Assembly: GCA_907163345.1 (NCBI GenBank)
Contig: CAJQUN010000042.1
Location: 1,717,043 to 1,781,042, forward strand
Direction: 5' to 3'
DNA from: Haberlea rhodopensis
Taxonomy: Eukaryota > Streptophyta > Magnoliopsida > Lamiales > Gesneriaceae
Length of the DNA: 64,000 nucleotides
Shown here: one piece after another, positions 33,619-46,748 of the stretch
Layout of the letters: each line of letters starts with the position of its first letter
Numbering within the stretch: position 1 is the first letter of the stretch
The notes under the pieces: model-generated
Database searches by the model: none
Told to the model about the DNA's origin: nothing
What the model saw: the letters and a program-made list of their open reading frames with translations, nothing else
Program-made: the position numbers and the translations under genes

Positions 33619-35180
33619 GGATATCTACAATATAAATATGCAAAATAAGTTTATGATTTTAATCATTTAATAAGGTCTTATATTAAATGAAACTCACACT
33701 ATTTAGTTAAAATTATCAACCCTCAAAACTATTAGTCGGCCAAGATCCATATTTCACCTAGTCTTGAGTTAGCTTTGGCTAATCACCCAAGACTCGGTTA
33801 TTTAGGTAGACAACACTTTATCAATTACATCACATGTAACTCTTGGATGGTTGGGTGAACAACACTTTGTTCTAATTCATCTAATGAATTATTACCCAAC
33901 CATATGCCTCTAGGTTCCCAATCATATTGAGATAACGCTAGTTAAGTCAAACCCAATTTAAAGTCACATGGATATCACTTTTATCCTATCGCGTCTTACT
34001 AAGATTGTCACGGTAGTTTGCTTTGGCAAACCTACACATATCAATCGAAGTCTTGAAGAGTACTTTTAATTGTAAGGCATCTAACTTGACTTAATATTAT
34101 TAGAGGTATTTACAGATCTCACGATTTTATTAATATTGATAATAAAAATATGTCATGTACATATATATATCATCCATCAATATTAAACATCAAATGATAA
34201 ACATGCATCACATATATCAACATAAAAAACGTGACATGATTATAGCCCGAACTACTGATTTTATCAAGCCAATGAGAAAATCTAAATGGTCAACCTAAGG
34301 GTGACTTTTCCAAGCACATCTTCGGTCTATTTGTGAATGGCCTCCTCGTCTCGGCACCATGGTCCAAGTGTCCAACTTCATTGATCTCCATCAATAAAAG
34401 CTAAAACTATACTATAAAACAATTACATGATATAGAGAATACCTCGAGTTACATTCTAGGTGATCATAGGGGAGGGAATACATTCAGAAAAATAGAGAAG
34501 GCACGACACGCAGGCCGTATTTAAAATTACAATCATTCACAAAATTATCAATCTAATAGGTCATAGGGCTATAACCATGCACCGTGCTCAAACAACACAT
34601 AAAACATGCTAGTACATAACAATTAATGAATTAAATTTTAAACACTTTAAAATTTAATTCCAGGTTCATAAACTGTAAAAAAAATAAAAAATTTGGAAAA
34701 ATATTGCACGCTCGGGTTGGAGGACGCCTAGCATGGGCCAGTCGCCCGCCCATGCATGGGCGTGGTCGCCCTCCCTTTGTGGGCGGTCGCCCGCCTTGCG
34801 ATTTCCGTCCACCCGACTTTCGAGCTACGGTCTCCTGCCTTGCTTGCTACATTCGCCCGACTATCGAGCTACGTTGCCCGCCTTGCTAGGGTTAGTTGCG
34901 CGCACACATATGTATCTTATACATAAATACACGCTAATATATCATATATATATTTTAAACGATGGTTTCCACATACATATATTATATGTTGATAGGCAGA
35001 CTACTCTAACTACAACATTCTCATTCTAAGATAATCTCACTATATATGTGTTCTTATTAATCGGTACAGTTTAGAAGTATGTTCTTATTAATCGTTACAG
35101 TGTAGAAGTAGCAATATAACAATAACTCAAAGCATGATAAAATAATTTATCACGTAACCCTGATATGAGCTTCGTACACA
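33619..35180 (-). other. Copia leader region between primer site and gag
   Basis: Long untranslated leader expected between the primer binding site (35181-35192) and the gag ATG (33618). It is mostly A+T rich, with a G+C-rich island at about 34700-34890 built of repeated GTCGCCCGCC and TCGAGCTACG words. No ORF with similarity was found. Confidence 0.5.
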
Positions 35181-35192
35181 GCTCTTATACCA
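35181..35192 (-). promoter_or_regulatory. Copia primer binding site, degenerate
   Basis: The minus strand reads TGGTATAAGAGC, one base off the TGGTATCAGAGC complement of initiator tRNA-Met. It lies one base from the LTR end at 35194. Confidence 0.7.
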
Positions 35193-35193
35193 C

Positions 35194-35558
35194 TGTAAGG
35201 AATCCGACAAGCATTACAACACAGCGGAATAAAAAAAACCGGATTCTCACCGAAAACCTATACGAAGTTATCATATCGGGTGTCAAGAGTTATATCTTTG
35301 TAGCGTGTTTGATGCAGAAAACGTCCACGAGTCGTCTAGCAAAACTTTACAGCTTTGCCTCTATGGTATCCACATGATCGAATCGATGAAGGGATGTTGA
35401 AATTATCAAGTTGCTAGACTTGATAATTCAACGAGGGAAAAAAGGACGAGATGACGACGTCTGCTCGTTCTCAACGAAGCACGCGAGTTGCTATTTTTTT
35501 TCAGTGTTTAGGTTTTTGAGTTAATCACATTAACCTCTGATCCTAAACCTAATATGCA

Positions 35559-35605
<47 letters not shown>

Positions 35606-36497
35606 TGCAAATTCAAATATATATCTTTATATATATTATCAGCCCATTAGTTTATGATTAGGACTCTTCCTAATTAAACTAATCTATCCAGTGAATTTAA
35701 CTCCATTTATCGATTTAATCTTTTGTGCGACCCGTTAGGATCTTGCAACGTTGGCAGTGACATAAAATCTAATTTTATGTCACAAGCAATGAGCGGTATC
35801 TAGCAACACATCAAGGCTATCCAAGTTACAAAAATGTCAGTGACTCGACACAACCTATGACTTCTGATAATATTCACCATGTAACTTAATCTCTTTGTCC
35901 TAGGTGTTTAGATTAAACACGAGTCATGTAATAAGTCATACTCGTATAGTTCAATCTTATATTTCTTGATCCCCAAGTAGACTAGAATAAACGAATAAGT
36001 TCGATATCATATATCGGCTCATTCGAGCATGGCCATGCATTTTAGTCTCACTTGACCAAGGGCCAAAACACTTCTCCTGTTATATAGGAGGGACAAATCC
36101 TATATTGATCACTCAACATTCCTCCATATAATTCATAGTATATCCAATGATTGGCCTTATAATTCACCCTGTTACAGATAACGTCTGACAAGATCAAGAT
36201 ACACAACTCCTTATGTTGGGATCTCTGGTGATATCAAGTCGTAAGGATTACATACACTATTATCACTATGATAATTGCTTATGACATTCATATAACTATC
36301 CATGTAGCATTCTCATCGTGGGTCTGTCCAGTACATAGTTCTCTAACATGTACCCATGTGTTGATTCGATATCTCATATCCATGAACAAATTCATCAATC
36401 AATACATACTAGTCTCAATGCATTATCATTATCCTAATTCATGATAATACTTGACTATGGACAATCTTTAAGAATAATACAATTTTATTATAAGGAC

Positions 36498-36542
<45 letters not shown>

Positions 36543-36653
36543 TATTACACAGACACTGGAATAATATATAATAATGAATTGCATTAATAAAACCATATTA
36601 CATTGTATGCCAAAATCAATCATCTAATGAGTTGTCTTAGGCATATCACAACA
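35194..36653 (-). repeat. Copia-B 5' LTR, 1460 bp
   Basis: The plus strand starts TGTAAGGAATCC and ends TATCACAACA, i.e. TGTTGTGATATG...TTACA in element orientation. It directly adjoins the primer binding site, so it is a 5' LTR rather than a solo LTR. It differs from the copia-A LTR, so two related copia families are mixed in this mosaic. It contains two long (AT)n runs. Confidence 0.65.
35563..35602. repeat. (AT)n microsatellite
   Basis: About 20 AT units within the copia-B LTR. A second (AT)n tract lies at about 36505-36539. Confidence 0.9.
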
Positions 36654-37839
36654 TTAACAAAATATTTATTTTCATTCATCGACATGCTAATCATGAATGC
36701 TATAAAATGCGATATAATTTAAATAAATCACGTAACCACGTAATTTCAAGTAATTCACATAAGTCATCAAATCATATACCAACTGATACAGATACCTGTC
36801 GTACGTTACTCGATCGCAACATACCTTTACTTCTCGATATACTAGGGTCGGCCTGAGTTTGTAAGGTTGATATATTCACTGTGTACCAAATAAATTTACA
36901 ATTCAGGAAACTGATCACCAAAAATTAGTTATCAATTTAGTCACTACTTAACAAATTTAGAGTAATTAAATTGATGTAATTATACCACAATTTAATTTGA
37001 TAAATTATTTTTAACCAATTCAAATTATTATTCAACAATTATAGTCCAAAATAACTGGTAATTATCGAAGCAAAGTCGAAAAAATCGAACATCAAAATTT
37101 ATACCAAATTCGCGCAGAAACACGCATGGTTCTTTGGCCAATTCGGCGAACCTCGGCGGCGATATGAGCAGTGGTACAAGTGAGGGGAAAAGATTCGATG
37201 TCCGGACTTCGTCCAATTCGTGGTTAAATCGAAGAAATCGAACCAAAAGTGCAGAAACCCTAACTCGCGCAACTTTGTTTGTTTCAGGCCAAATCAAACC
37301 ACTTTTTGGGACTCAAATCTTGATTATTTGGTATAGAAAGTTGCGCCTCTGAGTTGTGAACACGGTGGTAGATTGGGCTCGACGAGAGATGGCCGGACGG
37401 TGGCGAATGGAGCGGATAAGTACATGCTGGTCGGTGGATCGCACGTGAACTGTGTGTTTTCGCACGTTTTAGTGTGTGCCCGCGATTTGTGTTTTTTGCT
37501 GTGTTTTACATCATACACCGATAAATATTAATTCCGACTAATTATGAACATCGGATGTCACCGGTGCACTGATACATTACATATACAATTAACACCCGTC
37601 GATGTATTCCTATTTCAATTACTAAAATCGAATCTATTGTTTTAATACCAATTTTATATTTCATAATTTATTTGAAAATAATTTCGTAGTTAATTCAAAT
37701 ATGTCCAAAATATATTTTTATATTCACCATATTCTGATCCGACTGTAAATTTCACTTCCAAGTAATTAACTTCTCATTAATGATTAGTTAATTCATAAAT
37801 TATGCTTAATTAATATCAATCAAATTTCGGGGTATCACA
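36654..37839 (-). repeat. Gypsy-like LTR fragment inserted in copia-A LTR
   Basis: In minus orientation it begins TGTGATACCCCGAAATTTG at 37839, a start typical of plant Tekay/Del-like Gypsy LTRs. The GTATG right after it (37840-37844) equals the uninterrupted sequence at 30462-30466 of the left copia-A LTR, which marks the insertion point. The other end is not clear; a TGTAAGG at about 36864 may be it. No coding domain. Confidence 0.5.
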
Positions 37840-38104
37840 GTATGCATCCTCCTTGTGACGCTGTTCATCGACCAAGAACATGTTTAGAGATTATAGTAAC
37901 TGATGAATGTATTTCATGATTGCCAATACTTGTACAACCATATTCTCATTGACTATAGTAATCTCAAGGTCTCTATCTGCATCTTGCATTAGTATACAGA
38001 TAAAGGATGCCAAAAATATATCATTAATTAAATAAAGCATGTTTTACAGAAAGGTGCAACAATCTCATGGCTAACAGTTGGCTTATAATGCACCTAGTCT
38101 AACA
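37840..38104 (-). repeat. Copia-A LTR end, right copy
   Basis: Aligns with 30462-30727 and ends ...CTAACA at 38104. As the outer edge of the 5' LTR it marks the right limit of the copia mosaic. The following CTTGA would be one half of the target duplication; the partner could not be located. Confidence 0.78.
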
Positions 38105-38995
38105 CTTGAAACTAGTTCCATTGTCTCTTTTCCTTGCCTATCATTTGTTTCAGTAATTACTGAAATCGAAACGCCAACCTTTTCCGAGATCGCGAAGAGT
38201 CGCGAATTGACATCGCGAATCAGGCACGTAAATCTTTTTTAATACCTTATTTTTAAATTTTTTTATATTATTAATTTAAATATGCCTCTTTATGATTCGA
38301 GATATATATTATTCTTATATGGTTAAATTATCATAAGCATTTAGGAAATACTGATTCTCACAATCATTCTTGTTGAGAAAATTGTCGTAGGTTAAAAGAT
38401 AGCCTTATTAATGGAAATATTGTATCTTTAGGATGATTCTAAACGGACCCTCAACATGGGAATAAACAGAGTTCATGAATTGTTCACCTTACCAACAGAC
38501 GCACTCACACTCACACGCACACGCTCACACATAAACAGAGTTCATGCATATACAGTACACACCAAAGATAAAAGTTTGATGTCTGGTTTTCGGAGATAAG
38601 ATGCAATTGCCAAATGGCAATCGACACCTATTTTTAGAACTCAAAATCCCACAATTCATACACCTAGGCCTAACTAGATTATTGACGATATATCGATATA
38701 TAAATTGAGATTAATATTAGAAACAAAATATTTACCTTCAGCGAATTTTGTTTACAAAGAGTTATACCCCGATTCGGGGTTCTTCAAGAAACTAGCAGGG
38801 AGAAAACCAATCAGCTCCCCACCCTCTGAGTCAACCACACCCTCACCACTAGACCTCAAACCAGTATCGCCACAATGAGACCAAATTTTGCAATCTACGC
38901 TGACTATACACCAAAGAATAAGAACTCTAGCAAAAGCTCAAAACTGATCATGTGCAATACCGGACAAACTCACGGCAGAAAAACTTGCAATATCT
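38105..38995. other. NHX 3' flank, no gene seen
   Basis: Contains a perfect 18-bp palindrome TTTCAGTAATTACTGAAA (38148-38165), several TCGCGAA words near 38190-38225, and a CACAC-rich tract near 38500-38530. The part next to 38995 should hold the NHX 3' UTR. Confidence 0.5.
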
Positions 38996-41900
38996 TTACT
39001 GCTGAGCTTCTCCTTGCAAAAGAGGCACACTTTGTTCGGTAGGTGAGCCTGGGGCATACGGTACGAAACCACGGCCACCAAAAACAGGACGCATGAAAGC
39101 ATCATCGAATTTCCTCCAGTAGTAGTGGACAGTACGATGAGGGGTTCTCAGCAGCATCTTCAAACTGTTTGGATGGAGAAATGTTATTGAGCCACCTTCT
39201 CGAGCTACTACATGAGCTTGTCCATTTTCAGCGAATAGGTCGGCTTCAGAATCTTGGTAGTCGCCAAGAAGTGGGACGATGAAGGATTTTGGGGTGATTT
39301 GCTCTGAAGAAATCATTCTAGTTAGATGTTTTGATGAGGGCATCAATAGTCTCACTAGAGGCTTTGTCATCAAACCAAATACCTGCATGGCGTGTAGATG
39401 TTAAATGCCCCTTTTGAATTTAGATTAAACGTACTAAGGTATTTTTGCTACAAGGGTAAAAAAAGAGATCACAAAGAACGTTTTTTGTAACTAGTCAAGT
39501 AGAGAAATGATGTGTTGAAATAATAATTTCAATAATAGCGAGTCATGAAAAATGAAATAAAGACAGACTACAAAGTTTTCTGATCCAAAATTGGATTATG
39601 GGGTTTGCGCTAAATGTTGATTGGTAATATTAGTATACTACTTAGTTATCATAAGATGCTAAGGAAAATGAAGAAAAATCTAAAAGTGCAGACATCCAAG
39701 TACTTCTTCCTCATTCTTTCTTATATTTTGCTGTAACGACTACCTGTTGCACAGGCCACCCAAGCAAAGTCTGGCTCAATGTCAATAGAAAATTAAAATG
39801 TCTTACCACATTGCTGAAAAGCACCACCGTAATGGTACTTGTAATCAAGATAGCATTCCCATGCAACTGGGTGTGACCTGCTCGAGTAAACTGCATTGGA
39901 AGAAAATTTTAATTAGATTTGTAAACACATTTTTGGAATACGTATCCACCACCACCCATTAATTCTTAAAGTTGCAAGAGGAGGCAGCAAAAAAGTTCCA
40001 TATAGCATATTGATTTGAAGACAGTTCCCAGTTTAGTAGATAGAGCTGATATTTTACCTGGTTGTAAGCGAGGGCCATGGAAACAGCACCTCGCATAAGA
40101 CCTGCCCACCATATAGTAACCTGAAAAGCAAAATTAGCAAATAGATTTGCCTTGTGAATGAATGCATTGTACGCCAGAAACAATAATTATTGAGTTCATA
40201 CCTGCTGCTTGAAATCAATTTTCTCATGTGGAGACTTCTTGGCCAAATTAGACAGGAAAGATAACGGGAAAACAAAAGCTGCTCTTCCAACCAATGTTAA
40301 TCCCAGCAAGGTTGCACTGACAGAAACTGATGTTTTAGGGCTGAAAAAGGAAGGAAAATGTTTAAGGAAATCTATGAATAATAGATAAAATCCAACTGTT
40401 ATAGTATATCTAGTGACGATGTTACGATGAGAAAATGCCAATGTTGGGTGCATCTACACACACACACATACAACCCATACCTGTTACGTACAACTCTCCA
40501 TTTCTCAATGTCTAGAGCATCCATGCCAACATAAAGAAATATGAATATCTCAGCAACAAATGAAAGCGTTGCAAATGTGTGCCTGAAAAAGGAATGAAGA
40601 TATATACATAATACATCAATAAGAAAGGTAATTGTTACCAAGGAAAAGATGCAACAACTTTTTTATAAGGTTTTAACTGTAAGGAAGTATCATACTTGGT
40701 GGTAACTCTCGAGTTCTCGGTCACATTGTGCCAGGTGTAGTGCGACATCACGATTCCACAAAAGAATACGGTGAGGATGCCGCTTAAATAGAATAACTGC
40801 AAATGAACTCGGGTGAGAAAATGATTTCACACTTACACTTCAAGGGGGGTTGCAACTTATTTCAATCACAGATAAAATGCCAACTTCAAAAAGGTTGTCT
40901 AAACACTTACTTCAGCCAACATGTATGAAAGGTAAGCCATAAGCATCATGATAGCGACCTCACGATCAGTGGAATGACTGCCGTTGATCAGATAATCAGT
41001 TATGAAGATCAGGTAACACTATTGGTGGAGGTGTTAGGAACTTCAGCAATATTAGTTCACAAATGATTTAATATATGATAATACATTTATTTTCTGAGTT
41101 ACTTGTGATACGAGATGATACTTGAGTAAGGAACACACACCTTCCCAGATAGAGCTTCTTTATGATGTATGCACTAAGCAATCCAGTCTGCAGCAGAAGA
41201 CAAATGTTAAGATCAAATTATTCAGAGTAACTCTGAAACCTATATAGATGATCTAGAGAGAGAGAGAGAGGGAGGGAGGGCCATACCACAACTCCCAAGA
41301 CAGTGCTGGTGGTAAACAAATAAAGAAAGTTCCCAATTAGCTCCAACGCTACACTAGCATTAATATTAGACAGGTCAAAGTTCTGGACTGCATTGAAAAG
41401 CACCACAGATGTTGCATCATTCACAACACCTTCCCCAAATACCAAACTGTATAGTAATGGTGTCTCATCCTGATTTAGCACCTGCACCAGTAGATGTATT
41501 CCGTTAGGCCAGGAAAAAATTCTCATGTCATCGCAATGGGAGACAGGCTGCTACAGATACCTGCAATGTGCACACTGAATCTGTCGCAGCGAAAATTGCT
41601 CCAATTGCTGGAAATGAGCAGTTATAGTTAGAAACAGAGGAAACATGTATTACACCTGTGGGAAAAGGAGAGAGGGCTACCAAGATAATCTCCAATTCCA
41701 AGACCAAGATCCATTTTCTGTAAGAAGGCAATAGCGCCTGCCAAAAAAAGATTTAGGAAACAACACAATTATTTATACTCCACAAATGAAACAAATTAGA
41801 ATAACCTTTTAGGCAGTTTAATAATCCAAAATTTGTATGATGGCTAGTCATCTTATTCTTTCTACCTCTTGTTTTCCCTAGTAAAAATTCCTTCCAAGTA

Positions 41901-44112
41901 TTGGAAATAAGTATCACTAAAGTGAAGAAAAGCAAGAATACAAGTAAACAATGCTAGAGTAAATTGCTCTTCGTGCAATAAGAAATCGTATATGTGGCTG
42001 TGGTGACATTGCATTAAGAATCTAAAAATCAGGAGGAACAATAAGAATGGAAGATCAGCAGCAATAGAAAATTGAAATACAGTGACATGCATATCCAGCA
42101 GTATCCTGTTTTTACTGCATGGTCTTTCTCAATCGAGCAAAGTCTTTATCAAAACCATTTAAAAGGAGAAAGACCTGAGAACTCAACCACAGAATATGAA
42201 AGTTTTAAGAGGATATTCTGTATTTTTTTAGCTAATTAAGCTCTACTTCAAACAGGATTAATTTTTAGCAAAAGAAAAAAGGGGTAAAAGTAAAGTCAAG
42301 TTAGAAGGGCAAGCATCAGCATGCTTAATTTTTCTCATAGCAAATGTGTAGCTCTGCCCTCTCACATAAACAGAAGAACTGTACCATATATCAACGTAAG
42401 AGGCGTTAACATATCCTTTTCAGCGATAATGGATTTTCATGGGCTAGATAACTAAAATAAAACATAAAACCGTACCTAACGATATGATGATGAAGGATAC
42501 CAAGGTGCCAAATGCTCCAAACATCACTATATTGATGAAATTGCGAAAGAACTGTTTCTTCTTGACCTGAAATCTGATTAAAGATTGAGGAAACAGAATG
42601 AAACTCAAGAAAAACAGCATTTAACAAACTTTAAAGGTCTCTTAAACCATGTAGGACAGATCGACATTGATGAAATAGGGTCATTATCAATACCTAAATA
42701 TATGCCAAAATAATAAACTCAGTTCAGCCTTCCCGTGCAATGCTCTCAGATCACGGACAGAAGTATCACCCAGATACAAACATTAAGGCTCTGTTCGGTT
42801 GGTCGCTCGATTGGCTACAATTTCAAATGTCTCGCCTCATACAAAATTTTTACTCCACAAATCATTTCATATTTCAAATCAACTATTCAAAACATAATAA
42901 TCACGCAATTATTTCTTTTTCTCTCTACTTTTTTTCTACTAATGATTACATTATTTTACTCTTTCCGTATAAGCATTGCACTACAGCTCTCACATACCAC
43001 ATCAACTTTCAAAATCTATATCTGAACACATCTCAAAATAATACCTCATCCCCCCAAAAAAAATACAGACATTCATTTATTTTATTCTCTTTTCTCAAAC
43101 CAAATTTCCCACCTTTTCACATCTCCAAACATGATCATTAAACTTTTCATTATTCTCAAAACAAGCTATTTTTATATTATATTAAAACAAAAAATATACT
43201 ATTTTAAAATAGCCTAACCATTTTTGCGTGATTTGATAAGTACAATAACAATACCATGTCCCTAAAACAAAACCTTACGTTTTATTTTCTCGAGATATTC
43301 TCCCAGTATATTTCCCAAAGCTTTTCTCTTAAAACCCCAAAAAAAAACCAAATATTGTGTTGTATTTTGAAATAAGAATTTGGAGTTAAAAATATCTTCC
43401 TTACCCGGCGTTAAATATAATTGGTGGGAGCAGATAGATGAAGAAGAGGTCCTCACTGAAAACCAAAAGATGCGAGCTTTTCCCTCCACTTATGAGTAGA
43501 ATCAAAACTCCAGTGCATAAACCCTGATTATTATTATTTAAATAAGTATTAATCATTTAAAATGCAATTGCAAAAGCCAATGTTAAGAATAATAGCTTTT
43601 TTGTCCAAATCAAATGTAAATTATAATAATAAATTGTTCAATCTTTTTACAAGTCCAAGTTTTTAGATGAGACGATAATAATTCAACATATTATTAGAGT
43701 CAACGACTAACATCGAGGTCCTGAGTTCAATACTCATATAAAATATCCAACCGTTGGACCTCCAAAAACGAGAGGAACAAACCGATTCAAAAGTGATGGG
43801 AGCATAAATAATAAATAATAAATTATACAATCTCTTTATACGCTCGAGCATTAAGATGAGACGTGAATTCAACGTCAACATTTCAGCTTCAAACGGGCTA
43901 AACATCACCTGTAGACTCGATTGCACATCTATACTTACAATTATGAGTGCAGTGATAGACTCATTCATCCAACGAATTTCCTCCGACAGATGACCAATCA
44001 CTATACATCCGCACAGGAGTGTGACAAATAAGGAAATTGAAACCACCGAAGTGTGGTCAGAAGTTGACAAAATAGCCATGGTCTCTCGCATAGTTCCCGA
44101 GTCAAACCCCAT
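38996..44112 (-). CDS. NHX: Vacuolar Na+,K+/H+ exchanger (NHX family)
   Basis: Modelled exons: 44112-43939, 43523-43405, 42573-42476, 41737-41681, 41607-41561, 41481-41287, 41187-41141, 40977-40911, 40796-40696, 40582-40481, 40340-40202, 40120-40058, 39890-39807, 39382-38996. All introns are GT-AG; the total is 1680 bp (559 aa plus stop), close to the usual 535-550. Class I hallmarks are the amiloride-binding LFFIYLLPPI (residues about 84-93), the pore-region FAATDSVCTLQ, VFGEGVVNDATSVVLF, and the long hydrophilic tail ending in a GFVPYAPGSPTE segment. About a dozen membrane segments are evident. The protein exchanges vacuolar H+ for Na+ or K+ and supports ion and pH homeostasis and salt tolerance; that is family knowledge. 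The start ATG is the first in a frame leading into the conserved TSDHTSVVS segment. Confidence 0.93.
42780..43140. other. C/T-rich insert-like stretch in NHX intron 2
   Basis: A pyrimidine-rich segment that opens with GGCTCTGTTCGGTTGG, reminiscent of hAT/MITE termini. No complementary end was found, so it is only a candidate transposon remnant. It contains no exon. Confidence 0.3.
43632..43884. repeat. Direct repeat of about 60 bp in NHX intron 1
   Basis: Bases about 43632-43691 and 43824-43884 align, both containing a run like AATCT...AGATGAGACG followed by AATTCAAC. The spacer holds a tRNA box-B-like GAGTTCAATACTC, so the region may be a decayed SINE with a duplicated part. Confidence 0.5.
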
Positions 44113-45700
44113 TTCATGTGATTGATGATTGAAATTTGAAGGTGTGCTCCAGATATTTTTCTTAAATAATTAGCTGCAAACAATAAACGCAATTCAGCTC
44201 ACAGTAAAATCATCCCTGCAAGGTAAACCAATACCCACATTTAATAAGCGCAGCTGATGCCCCTTGCCCCTTAGTGCATCCGCTCACGAGCGCAGGTTAA
44301 TAAGCTATCACTTTCACATGCATATAACACTCACACATTATTACATGTATATGAAGTCAAACACAAATTCCAAAAGTGACGCAGTAACTAGAGAAAAACG
44401 AGCAAATTTAAATTTATCTACATACTTACTTCATTACACATGATACCCTCGAGGTTGTCCTTGAATATGCAGGCATAGAATTACAAAAGTGAAGCTATAT
44501 ATTATAAATTTCCGTGCATATAAAGGGAGGGCAAAGAAAAACCACTTGCTAAATTTACAAAAGCGCATCACTTGTACACGTATGGAGTGGTTAATTTGCC
44601 AACAAATTTAGAAAATCCTGAAAATTCTCATGATCGATCCTTAAGTTGGGATAGTCCAGAAAATGAGCTAGGCTACACGAGTTTTACCTCGTGATCAACC
44701 ATTAAAAACTTAACTTGGTTTCTACAAAGACAATTTAACATTTTCTGCCGTACAATAAGTTTTACAAAATGAAAAAGCTAATAAATGGTAGTGATCCATA
44801 CAAAAGCATCATGCTGCTCGAGCTCCAATGACATTTACTTTGTTCGATATTGGCATGATGGCCATCCATCAGATGAGCAAAAATTTCCAACTGGAGAAAA
44901 ATTAACACCGAGCTTAAACAATTTGCTTATGCTCCTTTTGATTCGTTATAACCTTGTCAACCTTTACGCATATACATTCACATAAACGCAACATAGACAA
45001 ACAATGAACCAAAAAAAAAAAATTCCATTAAAAAGAAAGAAATCGTATAAAATAAAAACTTACTTCATGTTTCGATTCATTAAAACAAAATCATGACTCA
45101 AGGAACATGCAGAATTTAACACCTGAACATCAAATCATACGACATTTATCAGCGGCACGGAAACATTACCTCTGCTCAAGGTTGAAGTCCGACTTAGATC
45201 TCGGTTTCGAATTCCTAATGCAGCCTTAATCACCAAAAAAAAAATGCTTTCCCGAAAATTCTTTCGGAAAAGCGCCTTTTCCTCTCCTAAATTAATCAAA
45301 GGCGAAAAATCCAAGCAATAAGACCTGCTCAAATAACATGAAAATAAACAACTGCTGTCAACACGAAATTGAACCCATCCTCTTATAAACTCTTAACAGA
45401 ATACAGAAAAAGAAAAACAAATCAAGCATTGAAATGGAAGATTTTCGGGACGAACTTCCAACTTACGGTTCAAATGTGCGGTCAATGATTTCCAAACAAT
45501 CTTCTTCGAAAATCACGGGATTCAAGCTCTAACGAAGATATAAGAGGGAGGAAATTTTTAACCGTTGTGTGAAAGAGAGGGAAGTTGACATGGAAACAAA
45601 AGAATCCGTGAATCGAAATAGGAGTATTTATATGTGTAATTTCTCAAATAAAATAGAATAAAGGAAACGTGGAGATAATACCACCGTTGTCATAGGGTGT
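44113..45700 (-). promoter_or_regulatory. NHX 5' UTR, possible leader intron, and promoter
   Basis: No coding frame. Class I NHX genes often have an intron in the 5' UTR, and the DNA between about 44180 and 45480 could be one; a CTTACG donor-like word on the minus strand near 45463 fits, but cannot be confirmed. The promoter would lie around 45550-45700. Confidence 0.35.
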
Positions 45701-46748
45701 GCAATAGGTCGGTTCGATTACCGAATCAAACTTTTGATTAATCGATTAAAATGAATTGTTTTTACAGAACCGAACTTTTTAACCTAAATTCCTGATAGTT
45801 ATACTCTCCAAATCTCAAGATTTACGACTACTCCAAATTCCTGAACCAAGAGCAAAATAGCCAAGGAAGTTGTGATAACACTCAGCCCCTTACCTCTCTT
45901 AAATAATGGAACGGATATGTGTACAGTATGCACATATACAATATACGCACATCCAATATTCATAAATCAAACCAACCACGAGAATTCACTATTTCTCACA
46001 TCACTTTATAGTATGCAATAAAATCTCCATTAATTAATATTTTATAAATTATTAATATTTCTAAATAATATTTTTCGGTCCCAACGCCAGTTGAAAAAAT
46101 TAGCACTTTTTATAAATTAATAAGATAATAAGTTTTAGGAAGCTCATTATATAAATCTATACTCCCGTCAATATCATGAATTAATAATTCACTAAAATTA
46201 CAAACATAATTAGAACAATTTAGTAAAATACAAATCTATTACTATGTGTTTTTTCTCAAAATTTAAATCGATGTGGATTCCATCTCTGAACATTTTTCGA
46301 TGATAAGCCATTGTTGGGTATGATTTTAAAATATTTTCTATATTGTTTATATAGTAGTTACCGCTTGGAGTGAGTGAAATGATAAAAGAGTGATAAGATT
46401 GAAGTAATAATTAATTTGAGTTCCTGATATAATTATAAAAGATGATAAGTTATGATGTGTTTGTTTCGATTTTGATGTGAAAGAGTAAAATGTCTAATCA
46501 TATATAATGTCAAAATTCCCTCTGAATTATAAAACAATATTACATAAATTACAAAAGACCTGCAACAACAGTTTTAAAAAAACATTTAAATAAGTTGCAT
46601 AGTCTAACAAACAACAACATATACACGTGGATATATATTGTGTGCTTCAATCGCTTTTATTAACCAAGTATCGATGTAATGACAGTAGCTGAGTCATCTC
46701 TTCTTTAGCAGAGGGTTGTTCCATCAATATATAGGCAGTGGTGGTGAG
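45701..46748. other. A+T-rich intergenic DNA with transposon-like remnant
   Basis: Near 45695-45790 is a GGTCGGTTCGATTACCGAATC-like stretch, the word style of eroded hAT elements. No gene seen in the remainder. Confidence 0.45.

Noticed and set aside
33410..33670. Plus-strand 86-codon open frame
   Set aside because: It is antisense to the 25S rRNA fragment and the copia gag N-terminus, which explain the sequence.
42735..43141. Two overlapping plus-strand frames rich in S, F, I and H
   Set aside because: Low-complexity pyrimidine-rich intron DNA within the NHX gene; frames without similarity.
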